64,000 nucleotides of DNA from Periplaneta americana (Eukaryota; Arthropoda; Insecta; Blattodea; Blattidae): assembly GCF_040183065.1 (NCBI RefSeq), contig NC_091124.1, forward strand, positions 69,139,001 through 69,203,000. Direction: 5' to 3'. This document shows, one piece after another, positions 14,500-28,858 of the stretch. The notes beneath the pieces are model-generated. The model worked only from the letters and a program-made list of their open reading frames with translations. It was not told the origin of the DNA and searched no databases. The stretch's first letter is position 1. Every line of letters begins with the position of its first letter. The translations under genes and the position numbers were made by a program.

Positions 14500-14770
14500 T
14501 AAATATTAGAGTGCAGCCACCGGTGTAGCTCAGTCGGCTAAGGCGCTTGCCTGCCTATCCAGAGTTGCGCTCGGGCGCGAGTTCGATTCCCTCTTGGACT
14601 GATTACCTGGTTGGGTTTTTTCCGAGGTTTTCCCCAACTGTAAGGCAAAATATCAGGTAATCTATGGCGAATCCTCGGCCTCATCTCGCTATCACCAATT
14701 TCATCGATGCTAAATAACCTCGTAGTTGATACAGCGTCGTTAAATAAAAATAAATAAATATTAGAGTGCA
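14500..14770 (+). mobile_element. Complete tRNA-derived SINE with 16-bp target duplication
   Basis: The SINE body is about 14516-14754. Its head is strongly tRNA-like, with A box TAGCTCAGTCGG and B box GAGTTCGATTCC, followed by a non-tRNA body and an AAATAAATAAATA tail. It is flanked by an exact 16-bp direct repeat TAAATATTAGAGTGCA (14500-14515 and 14755-14770), the hallmark of LINE-assisted retrotransposition. The A and B boxes are the internal RNA polymerase III promoter. The intact duplication points to a fairly recent insertion. The open frame on the opposite strand is a shadow. Confidence 0.92.
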
Positions 14771-16415
14771 AGAGAGTGAACGACATTATCGTCAACTGCT
14801 CAACATTAGATACCAATCAACCATATTCATAAGATTGGATATACTGTAGCTCTGTTTTCATTCATTTCTTACGCAAATAGGAAACCTTTGTTCCATTTTT
14901 GATCTGTAATTATAACGGAACTTATTTTTTAATAATAATACTACTATAATGTACAACTATTATGTGTGTTTTTACTTTAACAATTACCGTACTAGTAGGC
15001 TACATAAGTAGTTTATGTGAATCAATATATGATAGTCGTATACAGAATTTCTTGAAGATAGCTCGCAGTTTAAATACTACATAACAATTTTACTTTAACT
15101 GTTTAGAGGTTCAATTTTGAAAAGCAGAAATAACTGTATATATCTTGTAAAGATATCATAGTTACAACCATTACTTGATTTACAACGTTCTTACCATTTT
15201 AGGTTATACTTTATAAATTTATAATGAACACATATTATAAAAGATTTTGTGTGTTTTTGTATTTTTCCCCCCATTTTTCAGATCATTGATAAGTATTGAA
15301 GTCGTAGTTTAATTTTTTAACCCAGAATAACCTATTCCGATGTGCGTTCATGTAACATTTATTTAGGAAAAACACTGTTATAAAATTGGAAGACAGGAAT
15401 GTCCCAGAATTTTTCTGCATAAGATGGTACTAATTATATCTATATAGTACATTCTCAGTCATTTTAATGATTGAAGGTAAAGAGTAAATTGGCATTGATG
15501 AAAGTGGGCCCTACTCGTTAGACATAACATGAGTCACAATGGTTTGCATCACAAGACAGCTCTGTAACTGTGTAAGCACAGATTAAATAAATTTAGCTAT
15601 ATGTTGAGTAGATTGCTTTATAGCTTATGTATTACTTAATAAAACTTATACACCAGCAGTTATTAAAATATAAGATATAAGAACATATATTGAATATTTA
15701 AAAATACATTTTTAAAAAACTAGTAATAATAAGATATACTTGATAGTGAGTGAAGAGAGATGATGATATGTTCCCAGTGACTGAATGGTAGTTTTATTTC
15801 TTTGCTTACAGATACCTATGATTTTTACCTACTTACCTTTTACATGTTTGTATGTTATGAGTTGGGACCAAACAAGTGAAACAGATGAACATGTTCACAG
15901 AATTTTAAAACAGTTTCAGTAGATTCCTCTTACGTTCAGTATATATTATGATAGTGTATTTTATAAATAAATTACCCTACATTCGTTATAAAAATATAAA
16001 CGTTTCACACTCATATTCTGATACGGTAATAAACAACTTCAAAACCTTCACGAAATTATTCCCTGGTTATATTGAACTTATTTTCTTTGGTATAAATGCA
16101 AATTTTTCATGTTTTACCTTTATGCGTAATATATTTTATCCCATTGGAAAATTTGATAGGATTTTGTGGAATAGAACACAATTAGAATAAAATTAATTGA
16201 TCATCATATAGAAAAGAAAATCATAATAACTTGAAAATATTATTATTTTCAGTTGCTCGCAGTATAAGAGATAATTTTAAAATGTTAATTTAGAAATTAT
16301 AATTATTATGTAATTATACTGAAATTGTTGGAACTCATATTTATTTTAATATTTTGAATTGACAATTATTTTTAAATGACGTACATGAAGTAAACTTATG
16401 GTGGAAACTGTAGAT

Positions 16416-16416
<1 letters not shown>

Positions 16417-16458
<42 letters not shown>

Positions 16459-16513
16459 GCTACTACTACTACTGCTACTACTACTACTGCTACTACTACT
16501 GCTACTACTACTG

Positions 16514-16555
<42 letters not shown>

Positions 16556-16561
16556 TTACTA
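16417..16561. repeat. (ACT)n microsatellite with GCT interruptions
   Basis: A triplet array of ACT units interspersed with GCT. The surrounding 150-200 bases (to about 16790) carry scattered ACT/ACC triplets and a second short run near 16758-16781, suggesting an older, degraded, longer array. The poly-Val/Ala frame on minus is an artefact. Confidence 0.93.
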
Positions 16562-18132
16562 CAATCACTAGAACTACTATCACTACTTCTAACACTTTTT
16601 ATTATTACTATTACTCATTACTCAGTACTGTTACTGTTATGACTTACTACTGTTACCACTACTACCAATATTATTACTGGCACGGTACTTCGTCACTAAC
16701 TTCATTAATGTTCTTCTATCACTACTGCTACCAGCAGTGCAGTACTACCACCATGACTACTACTACTACTACTACTACTGCTACCTAATGATACTATTAA
16801 AAATTTATAACTTTAGTGAAAGGAGCCTGGAGTAGCAAATGTGTACCTATGTAAAAATCCATCGAGACAAATCAGAGTCTGGATTTTTCTCCTACTGGTA
16901 CCGGTACATAGTTATAAGGAAAAATTTTACTCTTTTTTTTTTTTTTTTTTTTTTTGCGATTCATTGTTTCATTTTAATTATATTAGAATTTGTAATACTT
17001 AACCAAGTGAATGGTCATTTAATTGCAATACATATAAATTCTGTTTATGAAGATAAATGTTTCATAGTCATTGCGTTTCTTTTTTATGGTATATGACAGA
17101 AACTTTCTGACTATCTGTACTTTTGACGTAAATTATCCATTTGTATAGGCCGATTACTCTTCTATAAAATTTTAGAATCATAAAAAATTTCCAAACTGTT
17201 TATAACATTTCTTGTAAAGTTATATGCATGATGCATTGTCAATCTTGGGGTCACAGTGTTGTTCTGTATTTGTTGTTGATGTTACAAATTTTATCCTAAC
17301 TATAATTGTTGCAGAAATATTTTGACATTCATTAACAATATTCTATATGGTCCACTTGAAATATTTAATTGCAAGATTACATTTCTACCACTTATTGGTT
17401 ATTTGTCTCATGCATTTGTGATAAAAATTAGTTTCATTGATATTTTAAGTGATCTTTATAGACATAATTGAATCCAAACCTTTTATCGGGCATTAAGCAT
17501 TTTTGAATTCTGAAACAGTAAAATATCCATAAGATTCTTGAGTAGATTATAACTGTAACTATATAACTGTTTCTCTGTTTGTATTTGATTGTAGCACTTC
17601 AAAGACAGCATACTATAACTGTATGTATGTTCCAGGCTTCTTCCACTAGCAGTAAATCCTAATTCATTATAATTGTTTCTCTGGAAACATGTCTGTTCCT
17701 CCATATATTTGACAGCCATGACAATCGACTGTACATGCCGTTGGTGAAATGAATTGTGGCAGCTAAATAAATCCATTCCATTTAGGAATGTTATAAAGTA
17801 AAATTAAATAAGGAATTCCACGTCGTAAGAATAAGGTGTGTACTAGTTTACTTAATATTTAAAATTTTATTGTATAGTGTGATTGTTCTAGAATTGATAT
17901 AAAATGAGAATTTTGCTTGTTGATCTTTAATTCTTGTGCAAATATTCTATATTTAATGGTTGATTCTTCTGAGATTTTCTATATATAAAATGTTGTACTC
18001 TCTGTTATGTTCATTTATGATACCAAACGAAACTTTATGTTTTAGATACATTAATTGTAAATTTTTAGGAAGAACAATTCTTGTATTTCAAAGAAGCATC
18101 TTGCAACATGTACTGTACCATATTAGGTAAAC

Positions 18133-18251
18133 GTTGTTCCCCCACTTGTGGCTCGAAACTACACAGGTCACACATCAGGAAGAAGTTGGAAGTATTGGAG
18201 ATATGGTATACTTGAAACGCAGTCAGAAAATACTATTAGCCTGGTATGTAA
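18133..18251 (+). other. Exon-like open segment, unrecognised
   Basis: A plus-strand frame open from just after a stop near 18130 has non-repetitive, ordinary codon content. It includes VTHQEEVGSIGDMVYLKRSQ at about 18168-18227. CAG at 18165-18167 can act as an acceptor, though its pyrimidine tract is modest. GTATGT at about 18243 follows as a plausible donor, giving an internal exon of about 75 bases. The pattern VGxxGDxVxxKRS loosely recalls the N-terminal part of ribosomal protein L9-type domains, but the match is too short to name a gene. It may be chance. Confidence 0.2.
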
Positions 18252-20493
18252 TCTTCTCTTTGTATTTTATTCAGTTATTATAATGAAGGAAAGCTTTTAT
18301 ATCGTACAAATATTATGTTGAATTGTATAAATATAATTAATTATGTTACAAAATACATATTTTAAGAGAATTAAAAAATCGATCATATTTTACAAAACTG
18401 CCAGACACTGATTCTCAAAACAACATTCTTCCATAATTGTTAATTATCATCTTAAACTTAAATAATATGTAATGGGTAATACATTTGAATGAATAGTATC
18501 ATTAACATTGTTATTATATTTTGTTTTACATATGGAGGAGTAAAGAAATATGTATTGTTATTACAAATACTGTATAGAGGTTTGAGGTAATATCACATAG
18601 ATAATTACTGCGTGTACACTGTGTTTATATACTGCTGCAGAATAAGATTCACTCGAACATAAAGCTGAAAACGGCTAATTCTGGTAGTTGCAAACTTTAC
18701 ATGCCTATCAGTAACATGAAAAAGAAAAGTTCATCAACAATCATTGAAGTATAGTTGTCAATACTACATTAATAACATAGTGTAACATATCTCAGACAGA
18801 AATGAGATATCAAACCTCAATTTTAAGTGTTGAGAAATGTTTTAAAGAAGATTTGTCAATGGATTAATGGATGATAACTGATAAAATAAAATATTGCATC
18901 ATGATGAAAAAGTATTCAGGAGGAGTCGTAACTAAAACACAACAAAAAAAGATACTATAAGATACAAATGTAAATAAATAAATTTTAATAAACCTGCAAC
19001 AATATTCCGGTGTTTTGTTGATATATTTCTAATGCCTTATAGTATTGCTGTTTTGTTACCAGTATGTTATATTTATCAAGGTTTGTACCGGTGCCTATCT
19101 TTCAACTGGCATTTATATTGCAAAGTAAAGATGGTATAACAATTGTATCAGTACTAGCTAGGCGTAAAAGATCAAAGATTTTATTTATATGTCTGTCCTT
19201 TAAATTTATATTTTCAAATTTTACCTTAAAATTAACCTTAATAAAATAATATCCATTATTATTTTGTTTGAGTCTTTTCCGTCATATTTATTGTGCGATT
19301 TCAATGAATTAATTTTGTTGCTTTTTTTCAGTAGTACAGAATACTGAAATGAATGTGACACTGTAACACATTTTTTTAAAGCCTCACGTTTAACAAAAAT
19401 TTATTAGGCTTCTCTGTTCATTTTACTTGTGAGTATTTCTGTATTTCTAAACCTTACCGGTATAGGTACTTGAAATATGTTTTTATAAGAAAGGATTCTT
19501 GTAACACTATTATAATATTTAAGTACACAGGACTTCATACTTCTTTTATTTATATAAACCGTTATAAAATTTGAAATCTTTTGCCAGTTTGTTGCACATT
19601 AGCCTATATTTTACAATAGAATGCACAGATTTTGTTTAAAATATGTAGGCCTACGTCATTGACACAGATTTATTAGGATAAAATTTATGATTTGTCAGAT
19701 CTTTCTGTTAACATTTTATCATTTTATATAATATGTCTAATATATTATATGGAGATTATAAAAAAAAAATGTTTGGCAAAATTATTGTCTTAGGAAAATA
19801 ACACAAATTATATTTATGGTATAAGCTACGTATCAGTATCATTAGTCTAGTCGAAGCTACAATAGAATACATTTCATATTCTGAGAAAGAGAAATTTTTA
19901 ATCCTTCAATTGGTATGAATCAACATTATTTTATAGAATTCTTAAAAAAAATAAATACATATAGATGTTATCTTCATAATACGCCATGAAAAATCAGACC
20001 ATAGCTCGATCAGGCAGGCATTTAATGGATTTCACCATTTGGACTGGTATCCGATTCCTTGCTGATGCCTGATGCTATAAGATTTGTAGGGAGGGGGGGA
20101 GAAAGTGACTGTGGAATACGTTTCTTCTTGTAATTTTGTTTTCACTTGTATGATCATTTTACCATTGCTTCACTATTGCTATTTAATTATCTAATCGTCT
20201 ATGAAGCATCTCTGTAGTTTAAAAGAGATATTAGATTAAGAATTACAGTTACAATAATTGCATCATGCCATGAAGGCATATGGAGTGCAGGGAAGTTACA
20301 GAGCTGTTCTGGAAGTTTAAACAAAGAGAAAAAGCTCCAGCCTTATCTCAGAATTGATTCCAAACTTTCTAGTCTACAGTCTCTTATTCTTTCAACTCAG
20401 CCCATTTCCCAGAATTCTTAGAAGCAAGTACTGGTAATTATTCTATATGAAACTGAACATTTATTTATTTGTAATATTATTTACATGAAGTGA

Positions 20494-20691
20494 GGTTATA
20501 GCACAGTCTAGTATATACAGTCACGAAGCTTGAGTTTATGAAGGTACTAGGAACAATAGACTGTGCGGGTACTATTTCGCATTGTCTGTAATGAAGCGAT
20601 AGTAGCTATCCTAGTGGTTAGCAACTATCTATGGATACATATTTACTACGTATTGAGCTTCGTGACTGTATATACTAGACTGCAGTTATAG
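20494..20691. mobile_element. MITE (copy 1), 183 bp, hAT-like
   Basis: The element is about 20502-20684. Its ends are inverted repeats of about 27 bp that begin CACAGTCTAGTATATACAGT and continue CACGAAGC. The flanks are GGTTATAG on the left (20494-20501) and GTTATAG on the right (20685-20691), an approximately 8-bp duplication as expected for hAT-mobilised MITEs. A second copy with near-identical interior lies at 35087-35267. It has no coding. Confidence 0.88.
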
Positions 20692-21080
20692 AATCACGTA
20701 GTGGGAATACCAACTTATTTATTTAAAGAAGTTTCATAATTATTTTCAAATGTATGTACCAGTATGTAAACATAGTATGTACCGAGTTGATTTGCAATTA
20801 TCAAATAATATTAATGTTGTTTAGACCTAAATATGAGTAAAATAAGTTTCTCCTCAGTAATTTTGCAAATCTTATGCCACAGAAGTTCTCAATTTGACTT
20901 TATGTACCTCGCATGGTTGATTATTGTTTCTTAAAAAAAAAAAAAAAACCCAATAATTTTATAGGCACTGACAGCACATCACACCATTTCTCGTCATATA
21001 ATGGAACCTCATTAACGATTCTTGGTTTGTCTACTTATCAGTATCTGTTATTACATGATGCTATATGGTTATGAAGATAA
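20692..21080. other. AT-rich spacer
   Basis: No gene or repeat recognised except an A-run near 20933-20948. Confidence 0.5.
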
Positions 21081-21300
21081 AACCAAGGTGCATCAGAGAA
21101 GAAAAGCGATTTGGACTCAATTTCCCTGTTATTGATGTTTTATAACAGCCTATTACAAAAGTGAAGCCAATGTTGTGAGTTAACATATGCGAATGTCTCA
21201 CAGCTTATTTTCAGCAGGATAACCCCACAGCTCATACTGCTAATGTATCCATGACGAACTTGTGTTGATGATTCACGGAGACAAACAGCAGCAGTAGCAT
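21080..21300 (+). pseudogene. Tc1/mariner transposase remnant
   Basis: The plus strand at about 21211-21264 reads FQQDNPTAHTANVSMTNL. This is the segment around the second catalytic Asp of mariner-type transposases (consensus FQQDxAxAHTA). An upstream in-frame stop near 21178 and the absence of the downstream WPPRSPDL block show it is decayed. No terminal repeats could be placed. Confidence 0.65.
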
Positions 21301-23372
21301 GGAGTCTTACTGCTGGTCAGTCGACATACAATACCTGTATGTCAACATTCGCTGAGACTTTCTGTTATACAGTAAACTAGTATTATGGTACCATTGATTC
21401 ATTGAACTAATTTTTTACCATTTAAAAAATCTAAAAAAATAACAGTGTTTTCATCACTAGAGAAATACTTATGTGAAACGTGTTTAAACATGAAGCAATC
21501 TCAGACAGCTGAAAAAAAATTAATTCAAGTTCCTTCCATAAAAGTTAATTAAACTTGCTTCTGCACTCACTGTAAGTGCATAATGTCAATTATTGGCAGC
21601 TTTCTTAAATGCCATTCAAAGAAATATTCCATATTTGGTATTCATTCCATGTATCCATTCCATCTTTGAACTGTGTTGGTTGTAGATACTAGTTTCATTC
21701 ATACCTTTATCTGCGATTATCAGTGATTATTTGTGTTTATGTGTAATTCAATAAGGAATTGCAGATTTTTATTTACACGTTCATTTAAGCATAGAACAAT
21801 AAAATTTAATGGCGAAGATAACACAGGTATGTATTAATTTTCGAGCTATTTCTGTTCCTATCTTCCCCCCCCCCCCCATCATATTTCTGTTCTGTTTTGT
21901 ACCTTCCAGATCTCATGGTACAGTACTTCTGGTCGGTCTCGCAGCACTCCATGATGCCACTCACTTTTAATCTTATTAATTTACAACAAGAATATTTTCT
22001 TTGTCCTAACTGATTGATTTATCAGTTGTTTTTATGATGCATTAGTATCTGATTACAGTGATATATTAAGCTATTTAGTGACTGCAACCGCTATTATGGT
22101 ATTAGGCATATGGTTATGGTTAAAACAGTTTAATATTGTATTGAATTTTGCATTTTGAAGCTACAAAAAATATAAATAAAATATGAGAAGTTCGTACAAA
22201 ATTTAAATTATTAACTTGATTTTGAAGCATTATTTCTTAGGATACCTACGTAAATTTGTGTGACAAAAACTGGACTTATCGTATTTTTTATAATTACCCG
22301 AGAGAACTGATTGTATTTAAATCAACACACGAAGTGTGCTAAATTAATCTAATAATAGACAAAAGTATGCATAACCTAATAAAAAATAGTAGTTACATAA
22401 AAATAAAGGTGGATTGTTCATAGAAAAACAATTCCAGGACTTATTATGCATTTGCTATGTTGGCTTACATATAATGTAGAATGATGATTGCATGACAAAA
22501 TTTGTGACACGAATTTTAATTAAGGTTAGCACTACTGATAATACAAATGGTAATAACTGCTTTCCGTGTGTTAATTTTTTCAGAAAATAATGACATGTCA
22601 CTTATTTTACAATATGCTGTAGCTTACTGAAAAAGAAGAATAATCTTATCATTAAAAAATTCATACAACACTAATTTATTCGTGAACAGTGATAGCTACA
22701 TATTATGTAAACAATCTAGACAAAGTATTACGCATTTTCTGTTTCCTACCTTTATTATAAGCCTATGTTTTTGTATTTAAAACTTTATCTGCAGGTAGTT
22801 TTCGCTGATATCGTATTAGGGCCTATATAAATACATTTTAATAATAATTGTTTGCTTTACTACTTATACATTCCTCATACCGTCGAGATTTGTAGTCGTA
22901 TAATTACAGCTATATCTTCCTTACTCAACATACATAAATCTAAGTGCAGAAAGGGCTCTATTGCAAAATAAGAATTTCGCTCGTCCTTCAGTCATACGAA
23001 TTTTGCAATTGCCATTTCCGCAAGTGTATCACACACTATTTTTTCTACGAAAGTGACAGAATTAAACAGATTAGGGAAAAATCTATACATGTCAAAATGA
23101 CAGTCTTCATATTTTGTTTCGAAAAACAATAATGTATATTGTAAGACGTTTCCAGAAAGTGGTGATCTTGTGACAACAACAGTTTATTGTTGGTGAAAAG
23201 AACAGTTCTCGTTTTTTAAGCAGAAAATTTAGTTCTGTATTCACAGTTTCAATAATATAGTACATTAAAAAGAACGAATTCTGGTGATAAATATGAAACC
23301 AACGAATCTACAATTAATATTATTAACCACCATTAACAATTTGTAAATCAGTACAGAAACGTTTAATTCGAA

Positions 23373-23425
<53 letters not shown>
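23373..23425. repeat. (ATT)n microsatellite
   Basis: About 17 ATT units, only about 130 bp upstream of a second (TTA)n tract. Confidence 0.95.
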
Positions 23426-23426
<1 letters not shown>

Positions 23427-23554
23427 AAGTGTTAATTATTATAACAAATGTTCTTGTGTAGATTGCATGTAGGCCTATTAGGAAGTGTTAGGTGCGAATT
23501 AAGATTTCTGATGAGGTGGGGATGGAATCCTAGACAGAGAATACCATACATAAA

Positions 23555-23623
<69 letters not shown>
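23555..23623. repeat. (TTA)n microsatellite
   Basis: About 23 units. The Leu-rich and Asn-rich open frames across it come from the repeat. Confidence 0.95.
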
Positions 23624-26139
23624 GCTGTTATTGACATTACTGTGATGAAATGTAAACATTGGAAGTTAGAATAATAAAGTAATGGATAAACTCACCTCTG
23701 TATCATGACTGGATCACATTTTTACAGCTCAATGCTTGGTCACACTGAGTTGCTTGTCTTGCATCTTGATCATAATAATAATTATATTCATGAGCAGGCT
23801 TAAGATAAGATCTGTAATTCCTAAGTTATTGATTGTTGTCAGCCTGTCGGTGATGATAATTCATCAATATTTTTTCTTTTCTTATAAAGTAATACTCATA
23901 TTAAAACAGTTATATTTTGTGAGGGGGATAGAAGTTATCCCTGGTAGCAATGTTAATATGAATTTATGAGAGGTGGATAACTTTCCAACAGGGGGGAGGG
24001 GGAAATTCCCCATTAATTCGCACTCTGAGAAACATGCAGAAACATTACTTTCAGTGCCAGTTTTCTTGTGGGAAATGCTGTCTTTCACACGTTCGTAGAA
24101 AAAAACTTTAATAACTGTAATAATAATTTTTTTCTTTACTCATTGTCAGTGAGGAGTTGCATGTTACTTTGAATTGAGAACCTTGTTCATTGCACCATGT
24201 ATGTTTGACCCATACTGGCTTTATTTAAGCTATTTAAAAATTCTTGAAGATTTCCGTAAGGATCATCCATATAAGACTTAAGTTTAATATATACGTATTT
24301 TATTTATATAGATTACAAAGGTACCGGTATGAGATACAAATTTTCTTTTGGGAAAGTATAAGAAGATTATATTAATACACATTTTACTATAAAACTTACA
24401 AACTTATCGTGGTATTTGAGAGAGAAATGTATTTCTTCGCTTGTATTCAATTAATGAACTTTTTCTACAGTTAAATGATAAGACAAATGAGAGGAAGCAA
24501 TATATAATGAATATAACACTTGAACATAATGAAAATATTTTCATTGCTTGTATGTTCCAACACAATGTAACAGCCTGTGTTCTTGTGCCATACTTATAGG
24601 TATCTCATAGGTTTAAAAAGAAGAAAGTAGAGCTGTTACTATTATATATCATAGAAATTAACACTTTTATGAAAGAAGACAGCATTAATTTCAGTTAATT
24701 ATTTGTATAGCTTACGTGCTTAAAATCAATGAAAATGTATTTCACTAATACACAAAATTCCAGTCTCGTCACTAACATTACTAACATCTTTGTTAATTGA
24801 ATCAACAATTATTTATTCTTTTCAACACTGATTTACATTCCTCATGTGAATTCTAACAGTCTGAAAGCACAGATGATTTTATTCCTTGACGGAAGGACGT
24901 TAATGTAGGATTTAGAGGGACGCTTATATATTAACCATCATATGCGTATATTACACTATCAGCTGTATTGTATAGGTACCTGCTGCTATCAATTGTTAAA
25001 AATCATAACTCTAGGGAAGATAGATATAATATAACCGATATTAATTAGTTGTATTGGGTTTAATGTTTCACGGATGTCAGTTATAGAAAGGAAATATTAT
25101 TGTTGATTAAAATTAAATTTAGGAATTATATTCAGGATCATTTCTCAGTACTGAATAATCACATCCTTTATGTATTTTATTATGTGGCCTGTACAGTCAC
25201 AGCCTGAAAAGCTAAGATAAAATATAATTACTTTTTTCTGAGCTTGAATAGTTTTTGTCAGTTTATATGTATATACATATATGTATGTGTGTATATTTGT
25301 CTCACAATGTGTGAAATGCTTACCTGTATACTGCTTTATTCCTCTTGTGATTCATTAAACATTACAGGAATAATTTACTGTAGGTAACAGTAGCTACTGT
25401 CGAGTTATATAATCTCATTTAGTTGATGTAGTTGAGGCATGCAAGAATCGAGACTCAGGGATGCAAAGAAGTGAGACTAAGAGCCCATAGCCTCTCTTTG
25501 ACGCCATGTATCCCTGCCAAGGACCTTGATTCGGTGCATGTACAATTGGATGGTTTTGTACAGATGTTCGTTGTCATTTTCTGTAAGATATATTCAAAAT
25601 AATGATAATTGCTAAACACAATAGTTAATGTGTATTATATACAGTATATTTGTGAATGCACGCACACGTGTGTGTTTATGCTGAGGATTCTAAAGAATTG
25701 TGGTAGGTAATGACATTGTACCGTGGTATAAATAATGTCTCTTACACAGCGCTCACCAGAAATTGCTTGAAATGAGAAAAGCTAGTATTAGGAGTATTAA
25801 AAATAAATAAAAACAGGAATTGAACTCTTCCTGGACAGAATAATAAAATTATACATTCCATTTTCCTAATGCATTTTGTAGAGAAAAGAAGGTGTATACT
25901 AATAGAATTTATTTAATAACTTTTTCAATGCGATAACTCTTGTGTTATAAATACAGAAATCCACTCACTTCCTGAACATATGTGTACCGATGTGTATTGT
26001 TGACCTACTTCGAGGTAGAAGAGTATGTTGATATACAGACCAATACAGACAAATACGTATTACATTTTTATTTCAGTGTTAAATCTGAAGTTTCATATTA
26101 TTTATTTGTCAATTTATGGCCATTTAGCTCCAATCAACA

Positions 26140-26140
<1 letters not shown>

Positions 26141-26199
<59 letters not shown>
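26141..26199. repeat. (TAA)n microsatellite
   Basis: About 19 TAA units, uninterrupted. Confidence 0.95.
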
Positions 26200-28858
26200 G
26201 TAAACAGAATTACCAGACTTCAGAACTAGTAATACCTAAATTTCATAACAGATAATACTTTTACTTATTTATTTATGCTGTTTATTTTGTACTTGTATAA
26301 CAGTTGAACCAGAAACTAAAAATGTTACCTTGCAGTTATTGAGGAGTTTAAGTAAAAGTCAGTAAATTGAAAACTTAATGACATGTTGTTGCTGGAAGGA
26401 AAGCTAAGAAATTTTGAAGTACTGTACCAAATTTTTAAATTTAAAAAATCTATAGATAACCTAAGATTTTTTTGTAGCCCTCCTTTCCCTGTACAGTCAA
26501 ATTTAAACTTCACAAATCTAGTACCGGTAAGCTATTGTATCAATAAAAACAAAAAACAATGAAATAGGAAGGAAATGATCATTATTAATAAATTACCATA
26601 GAAAATAATATAGATTTGTATTTATTTTGTTTATTATGTGTAATCTCAATTTAAAATAAACATGTCAGGTAATCCATTAATAGCATTACTTGATGGGTGT
26701 CAATTGATAACTTGGTGTTGCATCATTCAAAGATATTTATTTTCACCAAGTTCCTTCTCAAAACATAAAATAAAATTTGCGAGATATTAAATAATTCACT
26801 GTACTGGTATTCCATTCATTCATATGTTCAATCTTGACACATTATATTTTCTTCACATTTTATTAGTTTCACATAATTCCCATCCTCATCTTCCCATGAT
26901 GCAACCTGTTTTTAACAAATGAGGCTTAGGGGACCGAGTCACAGCGGTATAGCTGTTCCATTAAAAATTAAGGAATTGCCATTTCTGCATGCTGGCCTGC
27001 CATGGCATGCATAAGAGTCCCCTAAGATAAGTGGTGAAGAGGGAATATGGTCTGTGGAATTGTCTGACAGTCTTTCTGGCTAGGTCATATGGACCCGCTA
27101 AGCAACGACAGGTATGGTCCTCTAAACAGTTTGGGGGTTGTGTGTAGGTGATATAGCCGCCATAATATGAAAATATGATGCCTACGTTAAAATGGTTATA
27201 TTTTTTGTTACTTTTCAGCACATCCAGCCTTTTCCTCTAAACCCACTGCGTGCGAGAAATATTGGAAAGCAAGAGAGTTAATGGGTTTATTATCAAGAAC
27301 TCAGCATTAGTTAACAACAACATAATTATGATATTTTCATATCTTATGATATTTACAGATGAGAAACTAGAAAAGTGGGGGTTAGTTAGGTTACCTTGAA
27401 GTACATGTTGCAAAGATGGTATTAATACAACCAGTACATCAAAAGTTTAATCTTATTTGAATCTTAATGATATAACATTTGTTGTTTTTACAAAAATTAA
27501 GATTTTAAGTTTGAAGTCACAGTGTCTTATGGATATTGAATATTGATGTGAGAGACACAGAAATATGATATTATTCTACCAGAAGACTCTCCCAAAACAT
27601 TTTAAATCTGTACTTTATTGTTATTTATGTTCAAGGGTTTTTAAGCATTTCATAATGTTATCACAAGTTTGACCAGGGAAAAATGAACATGATAATGGTA
27701 GCTTCTTGTTCCATTTTAAGGATTATATTGTGGAACAAAAGACAGCCTTGGTGTAAAAGTCAGACATAAGTGATTTCTGTATCTTCCATGAGCATTGTTG
27801 AATAGTTACTGATGAATTACAAATCTGTGATCAAGAGGCAGAAGATAATATGTTTAAAATATATAATAACCATATTGTCTGATTTTGTCGTTATACTGCG
27901 GACAGGCATTGAATCTTCAAAATTTACCTAATCCATTTCATTCAGAAGAGAGAAAGAGTGAGTATAAATGTATCATTCCATTACATCATGCAATATAACA
28001 GACAATATCAAAAACTGAAATGTATATAAAGCATGGAAGTACTTCGTTTACCTATGTAATGTTGATGTTTTAGATCTCTGATTTAGTATACCGGTATATT
28101 TCATTAAAGATTAATTGAATTGAATTTTGGACATAACGTGTGTCAGCACAACTATATTATGACTTAAAGATGGTGTTAATTTAATTATTTTCTGCAGACA
28201 AAAACCGAAAGACCCTTTTTGGATTTCTTTTTTCTTAAAAGGTAGAAATCTCTGGATCAATAATTTGTCCTATTCTATGAACATTTCACCCTATCTATGT
28301 GTTCTTGAAAGCATCTACAGCAAACATAAGTATCAGTACCTCAAGAGGGAATCGTGTCTACATTAATTTTATTGTTATTAGTGCACTTTTTATAAGAAAT
28401 TTCAAACTTGAACTGTAGTCAGGCTGGTATGAAATTCTTGGTTAATTGCTTTTCGACATAAGGAATAAAAATACGGAGTTTAACAGTAATGTATTGGCTC
28501 TTTTGTTACGATACGCTAAAATATAGTGAAAGACTGCCTCTTGCATTAGCCGTATTGTTTTCTTAATTTGGCATTATACTAAACATATGGATGATGATGT
28601 ATTGTGCTACTATAAAAATCAATTCCAAATACTTACCAGAAATACAGGTTGTCAAACTGAAAAATGTTCCTTTGACATCTTGTTTGTGTTCGTCTTTCTG
28701 TGCTCAGTATTTATTCGAGAAGAAGAGCGTGGCATATCCTACTTTTGACTCTAAAAAAATTGGGATATGGCAGTGTCGAGGACATAGCTGTAGGTTTTAT
28801 GTGAATAGTCTGACTTAAATCGATAGATCTAAACGAGATCTTATGTTTTGCACCAAAA

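Larger units (their letters stand above)
14771..20493. other. AT-rich spacer
   Basis: No recognisable transposon or gene apart from the triplet repeat near 16.4 kb and the exon-like segment near 18.15 kb. The open frame on minus 17483-17776 (97 codons) has no domain I recognise and may be chance. There is a poly-T run near 16933-16956. Confidence 0.5.

Noticed and set aside
14082-14816. Several 80-100 codon open frames
   Set aside because: They lie inside SINEs and inverted repeats and do not keep one protein-like frame.
16341-16595. Val/Ala-rich open frame on the minus strand
   Set aside because: Product of the (ACT)n/(GCT) repeat.
17483-17776. 97-codon minus-strand frame
   Set aside because: No domain or homology recognised and no splice context; cannot be supported as a gene.
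23373-23623. CRISPR-like or satellite array
   Set aside because: Only simple triplet repeats with a single unique stretch between them; no repeat-spacer pattern, and the genome is eukaryotic.
23432-23659. Asn-rich and Leu-rich open frames
   Set aside because: Product of the (TTA)n microsatellite.
26961-27221. 86-codon minus-strand frame in a GC-richer patch
   Set aside because: No recognisable motif; kept only as an island within the spacer description.
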